A DNA stretch of 62,635 nucleotides from an uncultured Clostridia bacterium. Its GTDB lineage: Bacteria > Bacillota > Clostridia > Christensenellales > Christensenellaceae. The stretch lies in contig CALVMT010000080.1 of assembly GCA_944347775.1 (NCBI GenBank), forward strand, positions 1-62,635. Reading direction: 5' to 3'. The translations under genes were made by a program, and so were the position numbers. The notes under the pieces are model-generated. The model had not been told where the DNA came from. It saw only the letters and a list, made by a program, of their open reading frames with translations, and did no database searches. Of the stretch, positions 45,170-55,758 are shown piece after piece. Numbering within the stretch: position 1 is the stretch's first letter; the number at the start of each line of letters is the position of its first letter.

Positions 45170-45712
45170 TTATATCCAAAAATCAGCGATCTTTTCACCA
45201 GCCATTGTCTTAATCGTAAAACATCCCTCTTCATACAACATATAGCTATTGACATTATCTTCTTTAGGAATGGAAACCGAGCCCGGATTAATATAAATAT
45301 GATCGGGGTTCCTTTGAAGAGCCTGTACATGTGTATGCCCATGAATAAGTATATCTCCTTCTTTCATCGGCGGTAAGTTTGCCGAATGATAAATATGTCC
45401 GTGTGTCAAATAAGCTAATTTTTCCCCAAGATAAAGAACCGCATAATCTGCCATAATCGGGAATTGCAGAACCATTTGATCAACTTCACTATCGCAATTT
45501 CCTCTTACACAAAGAATTTCTTTGTGCATTGCATTGAGAAGTTCTGCTACTTTTGCAGGATGGTATTCTTTAGGCAATGCATTTCTGGGTCCATGATAAA
45601 GGATGTCCCCAAGCAAAATCAGCCTGTCCGCTCTTTCTTTTTGATATTGTTCAATTAGTTTCGTGCAATAGTATGCCGATCCATGAATATCCGAAGCAAA
45701 CACCAGTTTCAT
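45170..45712 (-). CDS. YfcE-family metallophosphoesterase
   Basis: This 180-residue calcineurin-like phosphoesterase has metal-binding motifs FASDIHGSA, LLGDILYHGPRN, VRGNCDSEVD, LTHGH and IHGHTHV. Relatives such as YfcE hydrolyse phosphodiesters in vitro; the natural substrate is unknown. It follows gltX by 39 bases in the same direction, so it is probably in the glnS-gltX transcript. Confidence 0.88.
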   Translation of the reverse strand: MKLVFASDIHGSAYYCTKLIEQYQKERADRLILLGDILYHGPRNALPKEYHPAKVAELLNAMHKEILCVRGNCDSEVDQMVLQFPIMADYAVLYLGEKLAYLTHGHIYHSANLPPMKEGDILIHGHTHVQALQRNPDHIYINPGSVSIPKEDNVNSYMLYEEGCFTIKTMAGEKIADFWI

Positions 45713-45751
45713 GATATAAGTTTCCTTCCTTGCTTTATTCTCGTCTGCACT

Positions 45752-47206
45752 TTACTGCAGCTCGCGTTCCAATTTCGAAATGGAAAAATCCATACGAGCT
45801 AATGTTTCTTCCTTACCCAACAATTCCGCTATTTCCGTTGCTCCACCGGGAGTAACCGCCGTTCCCGTAATCGCAATACGTACCGGCCATAATACTCGTC
45901 CACTTTTCACTTCAGCCTCTTGTGCCACTTCTAATAATGCAGAATATAGTGCATCGTTTGTGAAATCTTCTAAAGATGCCATCTTTTGCCTTGCTGCAAT
46001 TAGAATATTCAGCGAATTCTCCGGCGTCGTTTTCATTTTTTTATGCGAATATAAATCGATACTATACTCCGGTAATGCATTAACAAAAGAAATCTTTTCC
46101 CCAATTTGTACCAATGTTTCCAGTCGCGGTTGAATCAATGTCGCTAATTTTTTTAAATCGACATGAGAAGTGAGCGATTGTTCAAAATAGGGGCGCGCAC
46201 GTTCAATAAAAGCTTCCAGCGACAATGCACGAATATATTCTCCGTTCATCCAGGTCAGTTTTTCTATATCAAAAATTGCAGAAGATTTACTCAATCCTTC
46301 GAGCGTAAAAACCTCCGCTAATTCATTTAAAGAATAGATCTCCCTCTCTCCACCCGGATTCCAGCCAAGAAGCGCAATGTAATTTAAGATTGCTTCTTTC
46401 AGATACCCTTTCTGAATTAAATCTTCATAAGATGCGTCCCCATTCCGCTTGGAGAGTTTTTTATGTTTGTCTTTCATGACCGGCGGCAGATGGATATAGA
46501 CTGGTCTCTGCCAACCAAGCGCATCATAGAGAAGATTATATTTTGGTGTTGAAGAAAGATATTCCATTCCACGAATGACATGCGTAATCTCCATCAAATG
46601 GTCGTCAATGACATTAGCTAGATTATATGTCGGCCAGCCATCCGATTTTAAGAGAATATTGTCCTCCATATCCGACATAGGAACCGAAATTTTTCCGTAA
46701 ACCATATCTTCATAAGATGCTTCTCCCTGTGTGGGAATATTCTGACGGATTACATATTCTTCTCCTGCCGCAATTTTTCTTTGCACCTCTTCTTTAGAAA
46801 GGCTCATACAATGTTTATCATATTTAAACACTTTCCCCTCTGCAGCTGCCTGTTCACGCAAATGATCCAAACGCTCTTTTGTACAAAAGCAATAATATGC
46901 AGCTCCTTTTTCTACCAATAACCTCGCATACTTGCCATAAATCTCCTTGCGCTCACTCTGCACATAAGGGCCATACTCTCCTCCGATATCCGGGCCTTCG
47001 TCATAGTTAAGCCCGGTATCTTTTAAGGTCCTGAAAATAACATTTCCTGCCTCTTCCACCAATCGGTTGCGATCGGTATCCTCAATGCGCAGGATAAACT
47101 TACCGTTATTATGGCGAGCAAACAGCCATGCGTACAGCGCTGTACGCAAATTACCAATATGCATATAGCCTGTTGGGCTCGGCGCAAACCTTGTTCTTAC
47201 TTTCAT
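45752..47206 (-). CDS. gltX: Glutamate-tRNA ligase
   Basis: This is a 484-residue class I aminoacyl-tRNA synthetase that charges tRNA-Glu. The HIGH motif is in FAPSPTGYMHIGNLRTALYA, the zinc-like CFCTKERLDHL segment lies near residue 105, and the KMSKS motif appears as DKHKKLSKRNGDAS. Length is typical of bacterial GltX. It starts 25 bases after the glnS stop. Having glnS alongside suggests that this GltX need not mischarge tRNA-Gln. Confidence 0.96.
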   Translation of the reverse strand: MKVRTRFAPSPTGYMHIGNLRTALYAWLFARHNNGKFILRIEDTDRNRLVEEAGNVIFRTLKDTGLNYDEGPDIGGEYGPYVQSERKEIYGKYARLLVEKGAAYYCFCTKERLDHLREQAAAEGKVFKYDKHCMSLSKEEVQRKIAAGEEYVIRQNIPTQGEASYEDMVYGKISVPMSDMEDNILLKSDGWPTYNLANVIDDHLMEITHVIRGMEYLSSTPKYNLLYDALGWQRPVYIHLPPVMKDKHKKLSKRNGDASYEDLIQKGYLKEAILNYIALLGWNPGGEREIYSLNELAEVFTLEGLSKSSAIFDIEKLTWMNGEYIRALSLEAFIERARPYFEQSLTSHVDLKKLATLIQPRLETLVQIGEKISFVNALPEYSIDLYSHKKMKTTPENSLNILIAARQKMASLEDFTNDALYSALLEVAQEAEVKSGRVLWPVRIAITGTAVTPGGATEIAELLGKEETLARMDFSISKLERELQ

Positions 47207-47231
47207 TTTATTCTCCGCCTTCAGAAAACAA

Positions 47232-48911
47232 TTATTTTATGATTTTTTTAAAGGAATCTCTCAATCCGGTTGTCATGTTCATCACAATATGCTCGGGTGA
47301 AAAATCTTTACTGTCTGCGCAAAAATATCCTTTACGCAACAGCTGGAATTTATCTCCCGGCTTTGCATTTTTTATTTCCGGCTCAATAAAGCCATACATC
47401 ACTTTCTTAGAATCATCCGACAACCGATCGGCCAAGTCCCCTTCTTTGCTGTCATCCATCAACGGCCCATAAATCCGATATTCCGCAGGAAGCGCCGTGT
47501 TTGCATCAGCCCAATGCAATGTTCCTTTTACCTTTCTTCCCGCATTAACATCTCCTGATTTGGAAAGAGGATCATATGTGCAGATAATAGCCGAAATATT
47601 GCCGTCTACGTCCTTTTCCACTCGTTCACATTTAATAATATAAGCGTTCTTTAACCGCACTTCACCTCCGACATATAAACGGAAATATTTTTTATTTGGC
47701 GCTATCTCCATAAAATCCTCCCGTTCAATATATAAATTTCTAGAAAAACTTATTGGATGTTTGTGCTCACTACCCGGCATATCTTCCGCCATAAATACTT
47801 CCGTTTTTCCTTCCGGATAATTTTCAATTACCAGCTTTACCGGATCAATAACACCCATCAGCCGGGGCGCACGCATATTCAGGTCTTCACGGACACAATG
47901 TTCCAACACACCGGCGTCAACTGTTGAATCTGCCTTGGCTACACCTGCGCGGGAAAGGAAATCCTTAATTGCTTCCGGCGTATAACCTCTTCTTCTCATC
48001 CCACAAAGCGTAGGCATCCGAGGATCATCCCATCCATCTACATATCCCTTTTCCACCAACATCCGTAAATACCGTTTGCTCATAATGGTATCTGTAATAT
48101 TAAGTCGAGCAAATTCGATCTGACGCGGTTTATGTTCAAACTCGCACTGCTCTACAACCCAGTTATATAGCGGACGATGCGCCTCATATTCCAAAGAACA
48201 AAGTGAATGTGTAATTCCTTCAATGGCGTCCTGTATCGGATGAGCAAAATCATACATCGGATAAATACACCATTTATTTCCTGTCTGATGATGTGACATA
48301 TGCAATATACGGTAAAGCGCCGGATCTCTCATATTCATATTTGGCGAAGACATATCAATCTTTGCGCGAAGCGTTCTGCTACCATCTGGGAACTCTCCAT
48401 TCTTCATCCGAACAAACAGAGAAAGATTTTCTTCTACGCTTCTGTTGCGATAAGGGCTGTTTTTTCCCGGTTCGGTCAATGTTCCCCTATACTCGCGCAT
48501 CTCTTCTTTTGAAAGATCATCTACATAAGCTACGCCCTTTTTAATCAATTTAATGGCAAGCGCATAACACTCATCAAAATACGACGATCCATAACAAAGC
48601 TTATCCCACTCATAACCCAGCCAATGGATATCTTCCATAATCGCATCAACAAACTCTTCATCTTCTTTAGCTGGATTGGTATCGTCAAACCGTAAATTAC
48701 AGCTGCCTCCATATTTTTCAGCTGTGCTAAAATCAATCCACAATGCTTTAGCATGGCCAATATGCAAGTACCCGTTTGGTTCGGGCGGAAATCTGGTTTT
48801 AACTGTTTGGGTTTTCCCTTCCGCCAAATCCTGCTCAATTAACTCCTGAATAAAGTTATCTGGCCTGTTTTCTACTGACTCGGTCTGTGCATTATTTAAT
48901 ATTTCGCTCAT
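47232..48911 (-). CDS. glnS: Glutamine-tRNA ligase
   Basis: This is a 559-residue GlnS. The HIGH motif is in [20 protein letters not shown], the KMSKS equivalent is [12 protein letters not shown], and two C-terminal beta-barrel domains contain [16 protein letters not shown] and [20 protein letters not shown]. The ATG at 48911 follows AAAGGAGCTTAAGC; a longer frame from 48971 has no ribosome site. GlnS means direct glutamine charging, which is found in only part of the Clostridia; many use GatCAB. It is the first gene of glnS-gltX-phosphoesterase. Confidence 0.96.
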   Translation of the reverse strand: MSEILNNAQTESVENRPDNFIQELIEQDLAEGKTQTVKTRFPPEPNGYLHIGHAKALWIDFSTAEKYGGSCNLRFDDTNPAKEDEEFVDAIMEDIHWLGYEWDKLCYGSSYFDECYALAIKLIKKGVAYVDDLSKEEMREYRGTLTEPGKNSPYRNRSVEENLSLFVRMKNGEFPDGSRTLRAKIDMSSPNMNMRDPALYRILHMSHHQTGNKWCIYPMYDFAHPIQDAIEGITHSLCSLEYEAHRPLYNWVVEQCEFEHKPRQIEFARLNITDTIMSKRYLRMLVEKGYVDGWDDPRMPTLCGMRRRGYTPEAIKDFLSRAGVAKADSTVDAGVLEHCVREDLNMRAPRLMGVIDPVKLVIENYPEGKTEVFMAEDMPGSEHKHPISFSRNLYIEREDFMEIAPNKKYFRLYVGGEVRLKNAYIIKCERVEKDVDGNISAIICTYDPLSKSGDVNAGRKVKGTLHWADANTALPAEYRIYGPLMDDSKEGDLADRLSDDSKKVMYGFIEPEIKNAKPGDKFQLLRKGYFCADSKDFSPEHIVMNMTTGLRDSFKKIIK

Positions 48912-49079
48912 GCTTAAGCTCCTTTCAGTTTTATTCGTTATCTTATTATACGCCTTTTTTTGCAACCACAAACAGTTTCCGTTTTATTGTGCATAAAAAT
49001 CAGGTCATATTTTCTTTTTATATCATACCGTATACAACGGCTTTTTTCAAATCCTAATCCTTTTTCCCATACATCATTT

Positions 49080-50276
49080 TTACCCCGCATTCATATCTAA
49101 ATTGATAACCGAGGTTTGCTTTTTCCTGTAACAATAAATTAAATGGACAACAAGAGCACCTAAAAGTGCCGCCGCAACAACAACAATATACGAAATAGCC
49201 ACATTAAAAATATCCGATACCATTCCCATCAACGGACTTAATAAAAAGCCGCCGACTCCGGCTCCTACCATAATTAATGTTGTTATTCGACCCGAATTTC
49301 GAGGGAAACATGTAATTGCCAGGCTCATCATTGTCGGCCAGCAAGGGCCGGCAAGAAGCCCAAATAGCGCACACCATAATATAGCTACTCCTTTAATGGG
49401 AAATAACACCATAAGAAGCCCTGTAATTGCTGCACCCAACGTACCTACGAACATTACTTTTTCTTTATTGCCACGTAAACGACTAGATATCATACGGCTG
49501 ACAACCATCATTAACCCCATAACCGAAATAGAAATGCTTGCGCCTATTTTATCTCCTGCAACTTCGGTAAAATAAGTTGAGGCAAAGGTCATAAAGCCCG
49601 GTTCAATAAAATTATATAACAGTGCAAAAAGAATCAGCATCCACGCAAGGAAATCCAAACGAAATTTTTGTATTTCTTTTTTCTCAGCACTCTGTGTACC
49701 TGCGCCTAAATAGGAAGGCACGTTAACCATAGAAAAAGTAATGGCGACAGCAGCGGAGCCAGCCATCACAACGGCGTATAATCCGCGCCAAGGCATTCCT
49801 AAAGAGATCAGCCAGGAAAGCCCAATAGGAGAAATTACATTGCCGACACTATAAAAAACTTCAATCATATTTGCATAACGATTACTGCGTTCTGGTTCGA
49901 TTTCCGCCAATAAAGTCGTTAAAACTGCCGGTGCCATCGCACTTCCGCAGGCAAGAATCCCGATCCCTGCAGCCAGCATACCTATTGAGGTTGAAAATAA
50001 TATACAAGCACTGCCTGTGCCATAAGCAGCCGCACATAATGCCGCAATTTTACGTTTATCATACTTATCGACCAAGCCCCCGCAAAACAACGGAACAATC
50101 AAATTGGGCAGGAACTGCATACTTGAAAGAAAGCCCAATGCCGTATTGGACAACGAAAATTCTTTGGAAATATAAATTAGACTATATTGATACCCTGTTA
50201 GCTGCAATCCATAAAGCATCATAAACATATAACACGCATATTCAAAAATCAATCTTTTCTTGTTTGTCCGGCTCAT
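49080..50276 (-). CDS. MFS transporter
   Basis: This 398-residue major facilitator has twelve predicted helices. The loop 2-3 signature is GGLVDKYDKRKIAALCAAAY, and FGLLAGPCWPTMMSLAITC marks the second half. That last motif is also in the MFS protein at 58734-59996, so the two are probably related paralogues. The substrate is unknown. No regulator is next to it. Confidence 0.85.
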   Translation of the reverse strand: MSRTNKKRLIFEYACYMFMMLYGLQLTGYQYSLIYISKEFSLSNTALGFLSSMQFLPNLIVPLFCGGLVDKYDKRKIAALCAAAYGTGSACILFSTSIGMLAAGIGILACGSAMAPAVLTTLLAEIEPERSNRYANMIEVFYSVGNVISPIGLSWLISLGMPWRGLYAVVMAGSAAVAITFSMVNVPSYLGAGTQSAEKKEIQKFRLDFLAWMLILFALLYNFIEPGFMTFASTYFTEVAGDKIGASISISVMGLMMVVSRMISSRLRGNKEKVMFVGTLGAAITGLLMVLFPIKGVAILWCALFGLLAGPCWPTMMSLAITCFPRNSGRITTLIMVGAGVGGFLLSPLMGMVSDIFNVAISYIVVVAAALLGALVVHLIYCYRKKQTSVINLDMNAG

Positions 50277-50428
50277 CCGTTTCTTTTCCCACTATTACTG
50301 TTATATTTTGATTTTTTTATGCTATCACGCACTAAAATTATTGTCAAATTACTCTTATTTATCAATTCTCTCCCTCATGCATTCTATGATAAAATATAAC
50401 GTAAATTCTATCTTCGGAGGATATATTT

Positions 50429-51343
50429 ATGCAGGCATTGCGCAGATATCGTCTCTTCTTTTTTGTCATGTCAATTTTAGCCGGTTTTGGAATGATTGCT
50501 GGATCATTTTGGGATTTACCTTTATCTAAAGCAGTTTATCAAAACAATCAACCTTTATGTGTATTTCTGGAAGCGGTATGTTTTTTCCCCATATACTTTC
50601 CGCTTGTATTATTATTTTCAACCATTAGTTTCTATCTGCCTAAAACTTGGCTAAAATTCTTTTTTGAATTGCTTGGCACACTTACCTTTTTCAGCATTAT
50701 TTTTGTTGGACTAACTTATGTTGGCAAGCGGAACATCCACCCTTTTAACCTGCTTTTTTTCCGACTCATCGTCTCTTTGCTGTTTAGCCTTTTTATGGAG
50801 TATTTGCTCCTTAAATTACTTAAACGTCTAAAACAAACAACGTTCCAGGTTCTGATTTGCATAGCTATTCTCGGTTCTCTTTATCTAATATGGGAATTGG
50901 CGCTTGTTCAAAGTTTAAAAGCGCTTGCCGGGCGCCCCCGTTACGAAGATCTTCTAAATGGTTTGGGCATTTTTTCTCCCTGGTATCAATTTAGCCGCCA
51001 AGGCGGATCTTCTTTCCCTTCCGGTCATACCGCCGCATCCTGCGGAATTTTCCTTTTTTTATTTGTCCCGTTATTCATACAACGTTTTAAAAAATTGCAG
51101 ACTGCTTTTTCCTTGGGTACCGCTCTTTATGTCGGTTTATCCGCTTTCTCCAGAATCGTTGTAGGCAAACATTTTTTAAGCGATACTTGTTTCTCAATTT
51201 TAGTCATGCTACTGGGGCTTATCCTGCTTATGCTCTTCTGGGAACAAATTTTACTTCCTCTTTTAAAAAAATACCCATTTTTTAATGAGCTTACTATAAC
51301 AAAAAAGGTGTTTAAGATTAAACACCTTTTTTATCATTGCTGA
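50429..51343 (+). CDS. PAP2-family phosphatase (membrane)
   Basis: This 304-residue membrane protein has about seven hydrophobic helices and the three PAP2 motifs: KALAGRPRYED, SSFPSGHTAAS and SRIVVGKHFLSD, with the catalytic histidines in the last two. It probably dephosphorylates a lipid such as undecaprenyl diphosphate or phosphatidylglycerol phosphate. GGAGG precedes the ATG. The last codons contain a hairpin terminator, and the 3' end overlaps the end of typA by ten bases. Confidence 0.87.
   Translation: MQALRRYRLFFFVMSILAGFGMIAGSFWDLPLSKAVYQNNQPLCVFLEAVCFFPIYFPLVLLFSTISFYLPKTWLKFFFELLGTLTFFSIIFVGLTYVGKRNIHPFNLLFFRLIVSLLFSLFMEYLLLKLLKRLKQTTFQVLICIAILGSLYLIWELALVQSLKALAGRPRYEDLLNGLGIFSPWYQFSRQGGSSFPSGHTAASCGIFLFLFVPLFIQRFKKLQTAFSLGTALYVGLSAFSRIVVGKHFLSDTCFSILVMLLGLILLMLFWEQILLPLLKKYPFFNELTITKKVFKIKHLFYHC
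51301..51332. terminator. Bidirectional terminator inside the 3' end of the PAP2 gene
   Basis: AAAAAAGGTGTTTA and TAAACACCTTTTTT form a 14-bp stem around AGAT. It has runs on both sides and serves the convergent PAP2 and typA genes. Confidence 0.88.
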
Positions 51344-53163
51344 TTCTTTTTATTAAACTGCGCGCGCATACGCAGTGTATGATCAAGAATTCGTTTCCGT
51401 AAACGCAGACTCTTAGGCGTAATCTCCACCAACTCATCATCGCCGATAAATTCAAGGCATTCTTCCAGGCTGAAGATACGCGGCGGCGTCAACCGCAACG
51501 CCTCATCGCTTCCTGAGGCACGCATATTGGTCACATGTTTCTTTTTGCATACATTAACGACAATATCTTCTGCTTTCGGAGAACACCCCACAATCATTCC
51601 TGCATAAACAGGCGTTCCCGGCTTAATAAACATTGTTCCGCGTTCCTGTGCATTAAATAAACCATAAGTGACTGCCTCGCCTGTTTCATGTGCAATGAGC
51701 GAACCCATATTGCGCTTTGCAATCGGTCCCTTATATGGCGCATATCCCTCAAAAATAGTACTCATAATTCCCTCGCCTTTGGTATCAGTCAAAAAGTCAT
51801 TAGAATAACCAAACAAACCGCGAGAAGGGATCAAAAATTCCAAACGCATACGCTCGCCTACCTGATGCATCTGCACCATTTCGCCTTTACGTGCGCCGAT
51901 TTTTTCAATAATGCTCCCTACCGAATCCAATGGCACATCGCAAACAAGACGTTCCATCGGTTCCTGCTTTTGCCCATCAATTGTTTTAAAAAGAACTTTA
52001 GGTGAACTTACCTGCAATTCAAATCCTTCCCGACGCATATTTTCAATAAGAATTGACAAGTGCATCTCGCCTCTTCCCAAAACCCGGAATGAATCGGGAG
52101 AATCCGTCTCCTCAACACGCAGTGAGACATCCTTCTTTAATTCACCAAATAATCTGTCGCGCAAATGCCGCGAAGTGACAAACGTCCCTTCTTTGCCTGC
52201 AAAAGGACTGTTATTCACCGAAAAAGTCATTTCCACTGTCGGCTCTGATATCTTAACAAACGGAATCGCCTCAGGTTTCTCTACACTGCAAACTGTATTA
52301 CCAATATTTACATCCCCAATGCCGGAAAAACAGACAATATCCCCGGCTTCTGCAGAATCCACCGCCTCACGCTTTAATCCGGAAAATTGATAAATCGTAT
52401 TAATTTTTGCCTTTGCAAATAAATCATGGTCATGATAGTCTACCAATGCAACTTCCATGCCTTTATGCATTTTCCCGTTTTCAATTCTACCAATAGCAAG
52501 CCTGCCGACATAATCATTATATTCAATCGATGAGACAAGTACCTGCAACGGTGCTTCGGGATTCCCTTCCGGTGCATCAATATGCGAGAGAATCGCATCA
52601 AACAACGGTTTTAAATCCTCTCCTTTTGCATGGGGATCCGTACTTGCCGTTCCTTCTCTGCCCGAACAGTAAATAACCGGACTATCCAATTGCTCGTCAG
52701 TCGCATCCAGCTCCAACAAAAGCTCAAGCACTTCATCTGTCACTTCTTCTGGCCGCGCATCCGGACGATCTACTTTATTTACAACAACAATGACTTTATG
52801 GTTAAGTTCCAAAGCCTTTTGCAATACAAATCGTGTCTGAGGCATCGGCCCTTCAAACGCATCAACCAAAAGCAATACACCATTAACCATCTTCAAAACC
52901 CGTTCTACTTCGCCGCCAAAATCCGCGTGACCGGGTGTGTCAACAATATTTATTTTTACGCCCTGATAATAAGCCGCCGTATTTTTCGCCAAGATGGTAA
53001 TGCCGCGCTCGCGTTCAATATCATTGCTGTCCATCACGCGCTCCTCAACCACCTGATTACTGCGGAATACGCCGCCCTGCCTAAGCATCTCATCGACCAG
53101 TGTTGTCTTTCCATGATCGACATGGGCAATAATGGCGATATTTCTTAAATCTTCTCTTTTCAC
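51334..53163 (-). CDS. typA: Translational GTPase TypA/BipA
   Basis: This is a 609-residue ribosome-associated GTPase. G1 is IAHVDHGKTTLVDEML, G2/G3 include RERGITILAKN and VDTPGHADFGGEV, and G4 is VVNKVDRP. EF-G-like domains follow, then the BipA-specific C-terminal domain with GYSNDFLTDTKGEGIM and RASGSDEALRLTPP. The start is the GTG at 53163 (VKREDLRNIAIIAH), with AAGGTG six bases upstream. The frame can be extended to a TTG at 53190 but without a better site. Known roles are 50S assembly at low temperature and stress response. Confidence 0.96.
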   Translation of the reverse strand: MKREDLRNIAIIAHVDHGKTTLVDEMLRQGGVFRSNQVVEERVMDSNDIERERGITILAKNTAAYYQGVKINIVDTPGHADFGGEVERVLKMVNGVLLLVDAFEGPMPQTRFVLQKALELNHKVIVVVNKVDRPDARPEEVTDEVLELLLELDATDEQLDSPVIYCSGREGTASTDPHAKGEDLKPLFDAILSHIDAPEGNPEAPLQVLVSSIEYNDYVGRLAIGRIENGKMHKGMEVALVDYHDHDLFAKAKINTIYQFSGLKREAVDSAEAGDIVCFSGIGDVNIGNTVCSVEKPEAIPFVKISEPTVEMTFSVNNSPFAGKEGTFVTSRHLRDRLFGELKKDVSLRVEETDSPDSFRVLGRGEMHLSILIENMRREGFELQVSSPKVLFKTIDGQKQEPMERLVCDVPLDSVGSIIEKIGARKGEMVQMHQVGERMRLEFLIPSRGLFGYSNDFLTDTKGEGIMSTIFEGYAPYKGPIAKRNMGSLIAHETGEAVTYGLFNAQERGTMFIKPGTPVYAGMIVGCSPKAEDIVVNVCKKKHVTNMRASGSDEALRLTPPRIFSLEECLEFIGDDELVEITPKSLRLRKRILDHTLRMRAQFNKKNQQ

Positions 53164-53380
53164 AAAATTCACCTTCTTAAACTCACACAATTCTTTACTT
53201 TACTGATAAATCTAAAAATTTATTTTACACTACCCTATTTTTTTTGGCAAGAACATTCTCCGATTTTTTGCCTAAAATAAGGGAATTTTTATATTTTTTA
53301 TCTTAAACGGAACTTTTTATTCCAAGTAACGTCAAAATTAAGAAAGAAATTTCCCTTATCAAACGCAGGAGGCCATTGCT

Positions 53381-54325
53381 ATGAAGCGAATCATTTCCTT
53401 TTTAGCCGTTATGTTGTTGTCTTTCAGCCTGTTTAGTGCATGTACTACAAAATCATCGGAATATTTTACAACGCCAGAAGAAAACTTTGATTTGGAATCC
53501 CAAAGCGGAACTGATTCAGATTCAGCTTCAGAAGGGAACATTAATCAAATTCTTGTCAGCGGAACAGATACGGAGCAAAAATTAATCTATCACGTTAGTT
53601 TAAGTATCCGGACCAATAAGTATAATGAGAATTATACTTGGATTATACAAAAGCTTTCGGAATATGGTGGTTATATTTATAACGAATATACCTATGGTTT
53701 AGAACCGGAAACCAGCAACGACAGTGGGCGTTCTGCTTCCCTAACGCTTAAAATTCCTGTAGAACAACTCGAACAATTCCTAAACGATATCGAAAGCAAA
53801 GGTAATGTTGTTAGCAAGCAAATGGATGTCGAAGATACCACCGAGCATTATTACGATGTTGAAGCGCGCATCGAACTACTGGAAGCCCGTTATGCTCGTA
53901 TGGAAGAATATTTAAATTCTGCAACATCCATTGACGATATAATTGCGCTTGAAACCGAAATGAGTGATATCCTTTATCAGCTGGATGAATTAAAGGGAGA
54001 AAAACGTGGTCTGGATAATCAGGTTTCTTACTCAACTGTAAAAATCGAATTAAATGAAATTGTCAATGCAGCTGATGTCTCCTACCAATCCGACGGTTTA
54101 TGGGATCGTATAAAAAACGGTTTGCTCATCACTTCCCGTGGAGTTATTCACTTTCTTGAAGATTTCTTTGTCTATTTAGTCGCCGCATTACCGATTTTGC
54201 TTATGCTTTCCTGCTTTGCGGGAATCATTTATCTAATTGTAAAAACCGGCATCAACGCAAGTCGTAAACGTAAAATCCGAAAAGAAAATAAAAAGACTCT
54301 GAACACTTCTACCCCTTTGTCGTAA
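53381..54325 (+). CDS. DUF4349 lipoprotein
   Basis: This 314-residue protein has a lipoprotein signal with lipobox LFSAC (Cys21) and an acidic, serine-rich spacer. The DUF4349 domain (about residues 65-240, including LTLKIPVEQLEQFLNDIE and VSYSTVKIELNE) contains a predicted coiled coil. A C-terminal membrane helix (about 263-290) and a basic tail follow. It is probably anchored at both ends outside the cell. The function of the family is unknown. AGGAGG lies before the ATG. Confidence 0.85.
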   Translation: MKRIISFLAVMLLSFSLFSACTTKSSEYFTTPEENFDLESQSGTDSDSASEGNINQILVSGTDTEQKLIYHVSLSIRTNKYNENYTWIIQKLSEYGGYIYNEYTYGLEPETSNDSGRSASLTLKIPVEQLEQFLNDIESKGNVVSKQMDVEDTTEHYYDVEARIELLEARYARMEEYLNSATSIDDIIALETEMSDILYQLDELKGEKRGLDNQVSYSTVKIELNEIVNAADVSYQSDGLWDRIKNGLLITSRGVIHFLEDFFVYLVAALPILLMLSCFAGIIYLIVKTGINASRKRKIRKENKKTLNTSTPLS

Positions 54326-54340
54326 AAAGCTTTGGCTATA

Positions 54341-54372
54341 AACAAAAGCAGGCAAATGCCTGCTTTTGTTTT
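54341..54372 (+). terminator. Intrinsic terminator after the DUF4349 gene
   Basis: AACAAAAGCAGGCA pairs with TGCCTGCTTTTGTT, followed by TT. Confidence 0.82.
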
Positions 54373-54485
54373 GGAAAAATTAGAAGAAAAAAGGATGAAA
54401 AAGTATTATTTATGATATACTGAATGTATATCAATGTTAGTATGTCAGTTTTACACATTATTATACCTAAAGGAATTATTTTTTT

Positions 54486-55613
54486 ATGATTACAGTAAGA
54501 GAAGTACAAACAAGGCAAGATCGTTTAGATTTCATTCAATATCCTAACCGATTATATGCCAACGTCCCACAATATGTGCCGGCTCTGGTCATTGATGAGT
54601 TAAATAATTTATCGCCTCAAAAAAACCCTGCTTTTGAATATTGCGAAATGCGTTTTTTTCTTGCCGAAAAAAACGGTGAAATCGTCGGTCGTATCGGTGG
54701 TATTATCAGCCATAAAGCTAATGAGATCTGGCAAGAGAAAAAAATGCGTATAACACGTATGGATTTCATTGAGGACTACGAAGTCTTTCAAGCCTTAATT
54801 AACGTTATTGAGCAGTGGGCTCTTGCTTCCGGTCTTACAGAAATTGCAGGCCCCATCGGATTTTGCGATTTAGATAAAGAAGGAATGTTAGTCGACGGAT
54901 TCGACCGAGACGGTATGTTTATTACTTACTATAATTTTCCTTACTATCCCCGTTTTATGGAGCAATACGGATTTGAAAAAGACGCCGATTGGACTGAACA
55001 TATTATCACATTGGAGTGTCCGGAGCGCGAGCGCATGGAACGTATAAGTAATCGAATTATCGAACGAAGCGGTTTCCGTATATTGCAGTTTCATCATAAA
55101 CGCCAGTTAAAACCATATATCCCTCAGGTTTTCGAACTGATCAATAGTGAATATGAAGGCTTATATGGAGTCGTTCCCTTAACACAATCTCAGATTCAAT
55201 ACTATGCCAATCAGTTTATCAGCTTGATTAATTTGCGGTATATTTCCTTAATTGCTGATAAGGAAAATTGTCTGGCTGCATTTGGTATCCTTGCTCCCAG
55301 CCTTGCGGATGCCATGAAGAAATGCCGTGGCCGCTTATTTCCTACCGGATGGTATCATTTGTTAAAAGCCATTCATAAACCACGAATTTTAGATATGTAC
55401 CTTGTTGCGATAAAAGCAGAATATCGCAAAACCGGATTACCTGCCGTATTGATGAATGACATCTATAAACGAGCGCGTACAGATGGCATACTCTATGCTG
55501 AAACCGGCCCCGAATTGGAGACCAATCATAATATTCAAAATATGTGGGATTTTTTTAAAGCGGAAATGAATATTAAACGACGTAGATGTTGGATAAAACA
55601 CATCAACAATTAA
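54486..55613 (+). CDS. GNAT-like acyltransferase-fold protein, YghO-like
   Basis: This is a 375-residue soluble protein. The first part has FFLAEKNGEIVGRIGGII, a GNAT-like beta strand pair, and the middle has the striking GPIGFCDLDKEGMLVDGFDRDG followed by YYNFPYYPRFMEQYGF. The final part DMYLVAIKAEYRKTGLPAVL and GPELETNHNIQNMW again looks like a GNAT fold. This layout recalls a little-studied bacterial family that includes YghO. No substrate is known. A weak AAAGGAATT site precedes the ATG. Confidence 0.7.
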   Translation: MITVREVQTRQDRLDFIQYPNRLYANVPQYVPALVIDELNNLSPQKNPAFEYCEMRFFLAEKNGEIVGRIGGIISHKANEIWQEKKMRITRMDFIEDYEVFQALINVIEQWALASGLTEIAGPIGFCDLDKEGMLVDGFDRDGMFITYYNFPYYPRFMEQYGFEKDADWTEHIITLECPERERMERISNRIIERSGFRILQFHHKRQLKPYIPQVFELINSEYEGLYGVVPLTQSQIQYYANQFISLINLRYISLIADKENCLAAFGILAPSLADAMKKCRGRLFPTGWYHLLKAIHKPRILDMYLVAIKAEYRKTGLPAVLMNDIYKRARTDGILYAETGPELETNHNIQNMWDFFKAEMNIKRRRCWIKHINN

Positions 55614-55650
55614 TGCACAGGAATTGTACAAATTATCCATAGGTTATCAA

Positions 55651-55683
55651 CAAGGTTATCAACAAATGTTGATAACCTTGTTT
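55651..55683 (+). terminator. Long inverted repeat, probable terminator
   Basis: CAAGGTTATCAACA and TGTTGATAACCTTG are a perfect 14-base inverted repeat with only AA between, followed by TTT. It also carries DnaA-box-like nonamers. Confidence 0.7.
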
Positions 55684-55758
55684 GACTCTTTATTATTTTT
55701 TTCTTGACGCATTCCTGTAAACAGTCTATGATTGTATGGGTAAAGGAGAACAAATCCC

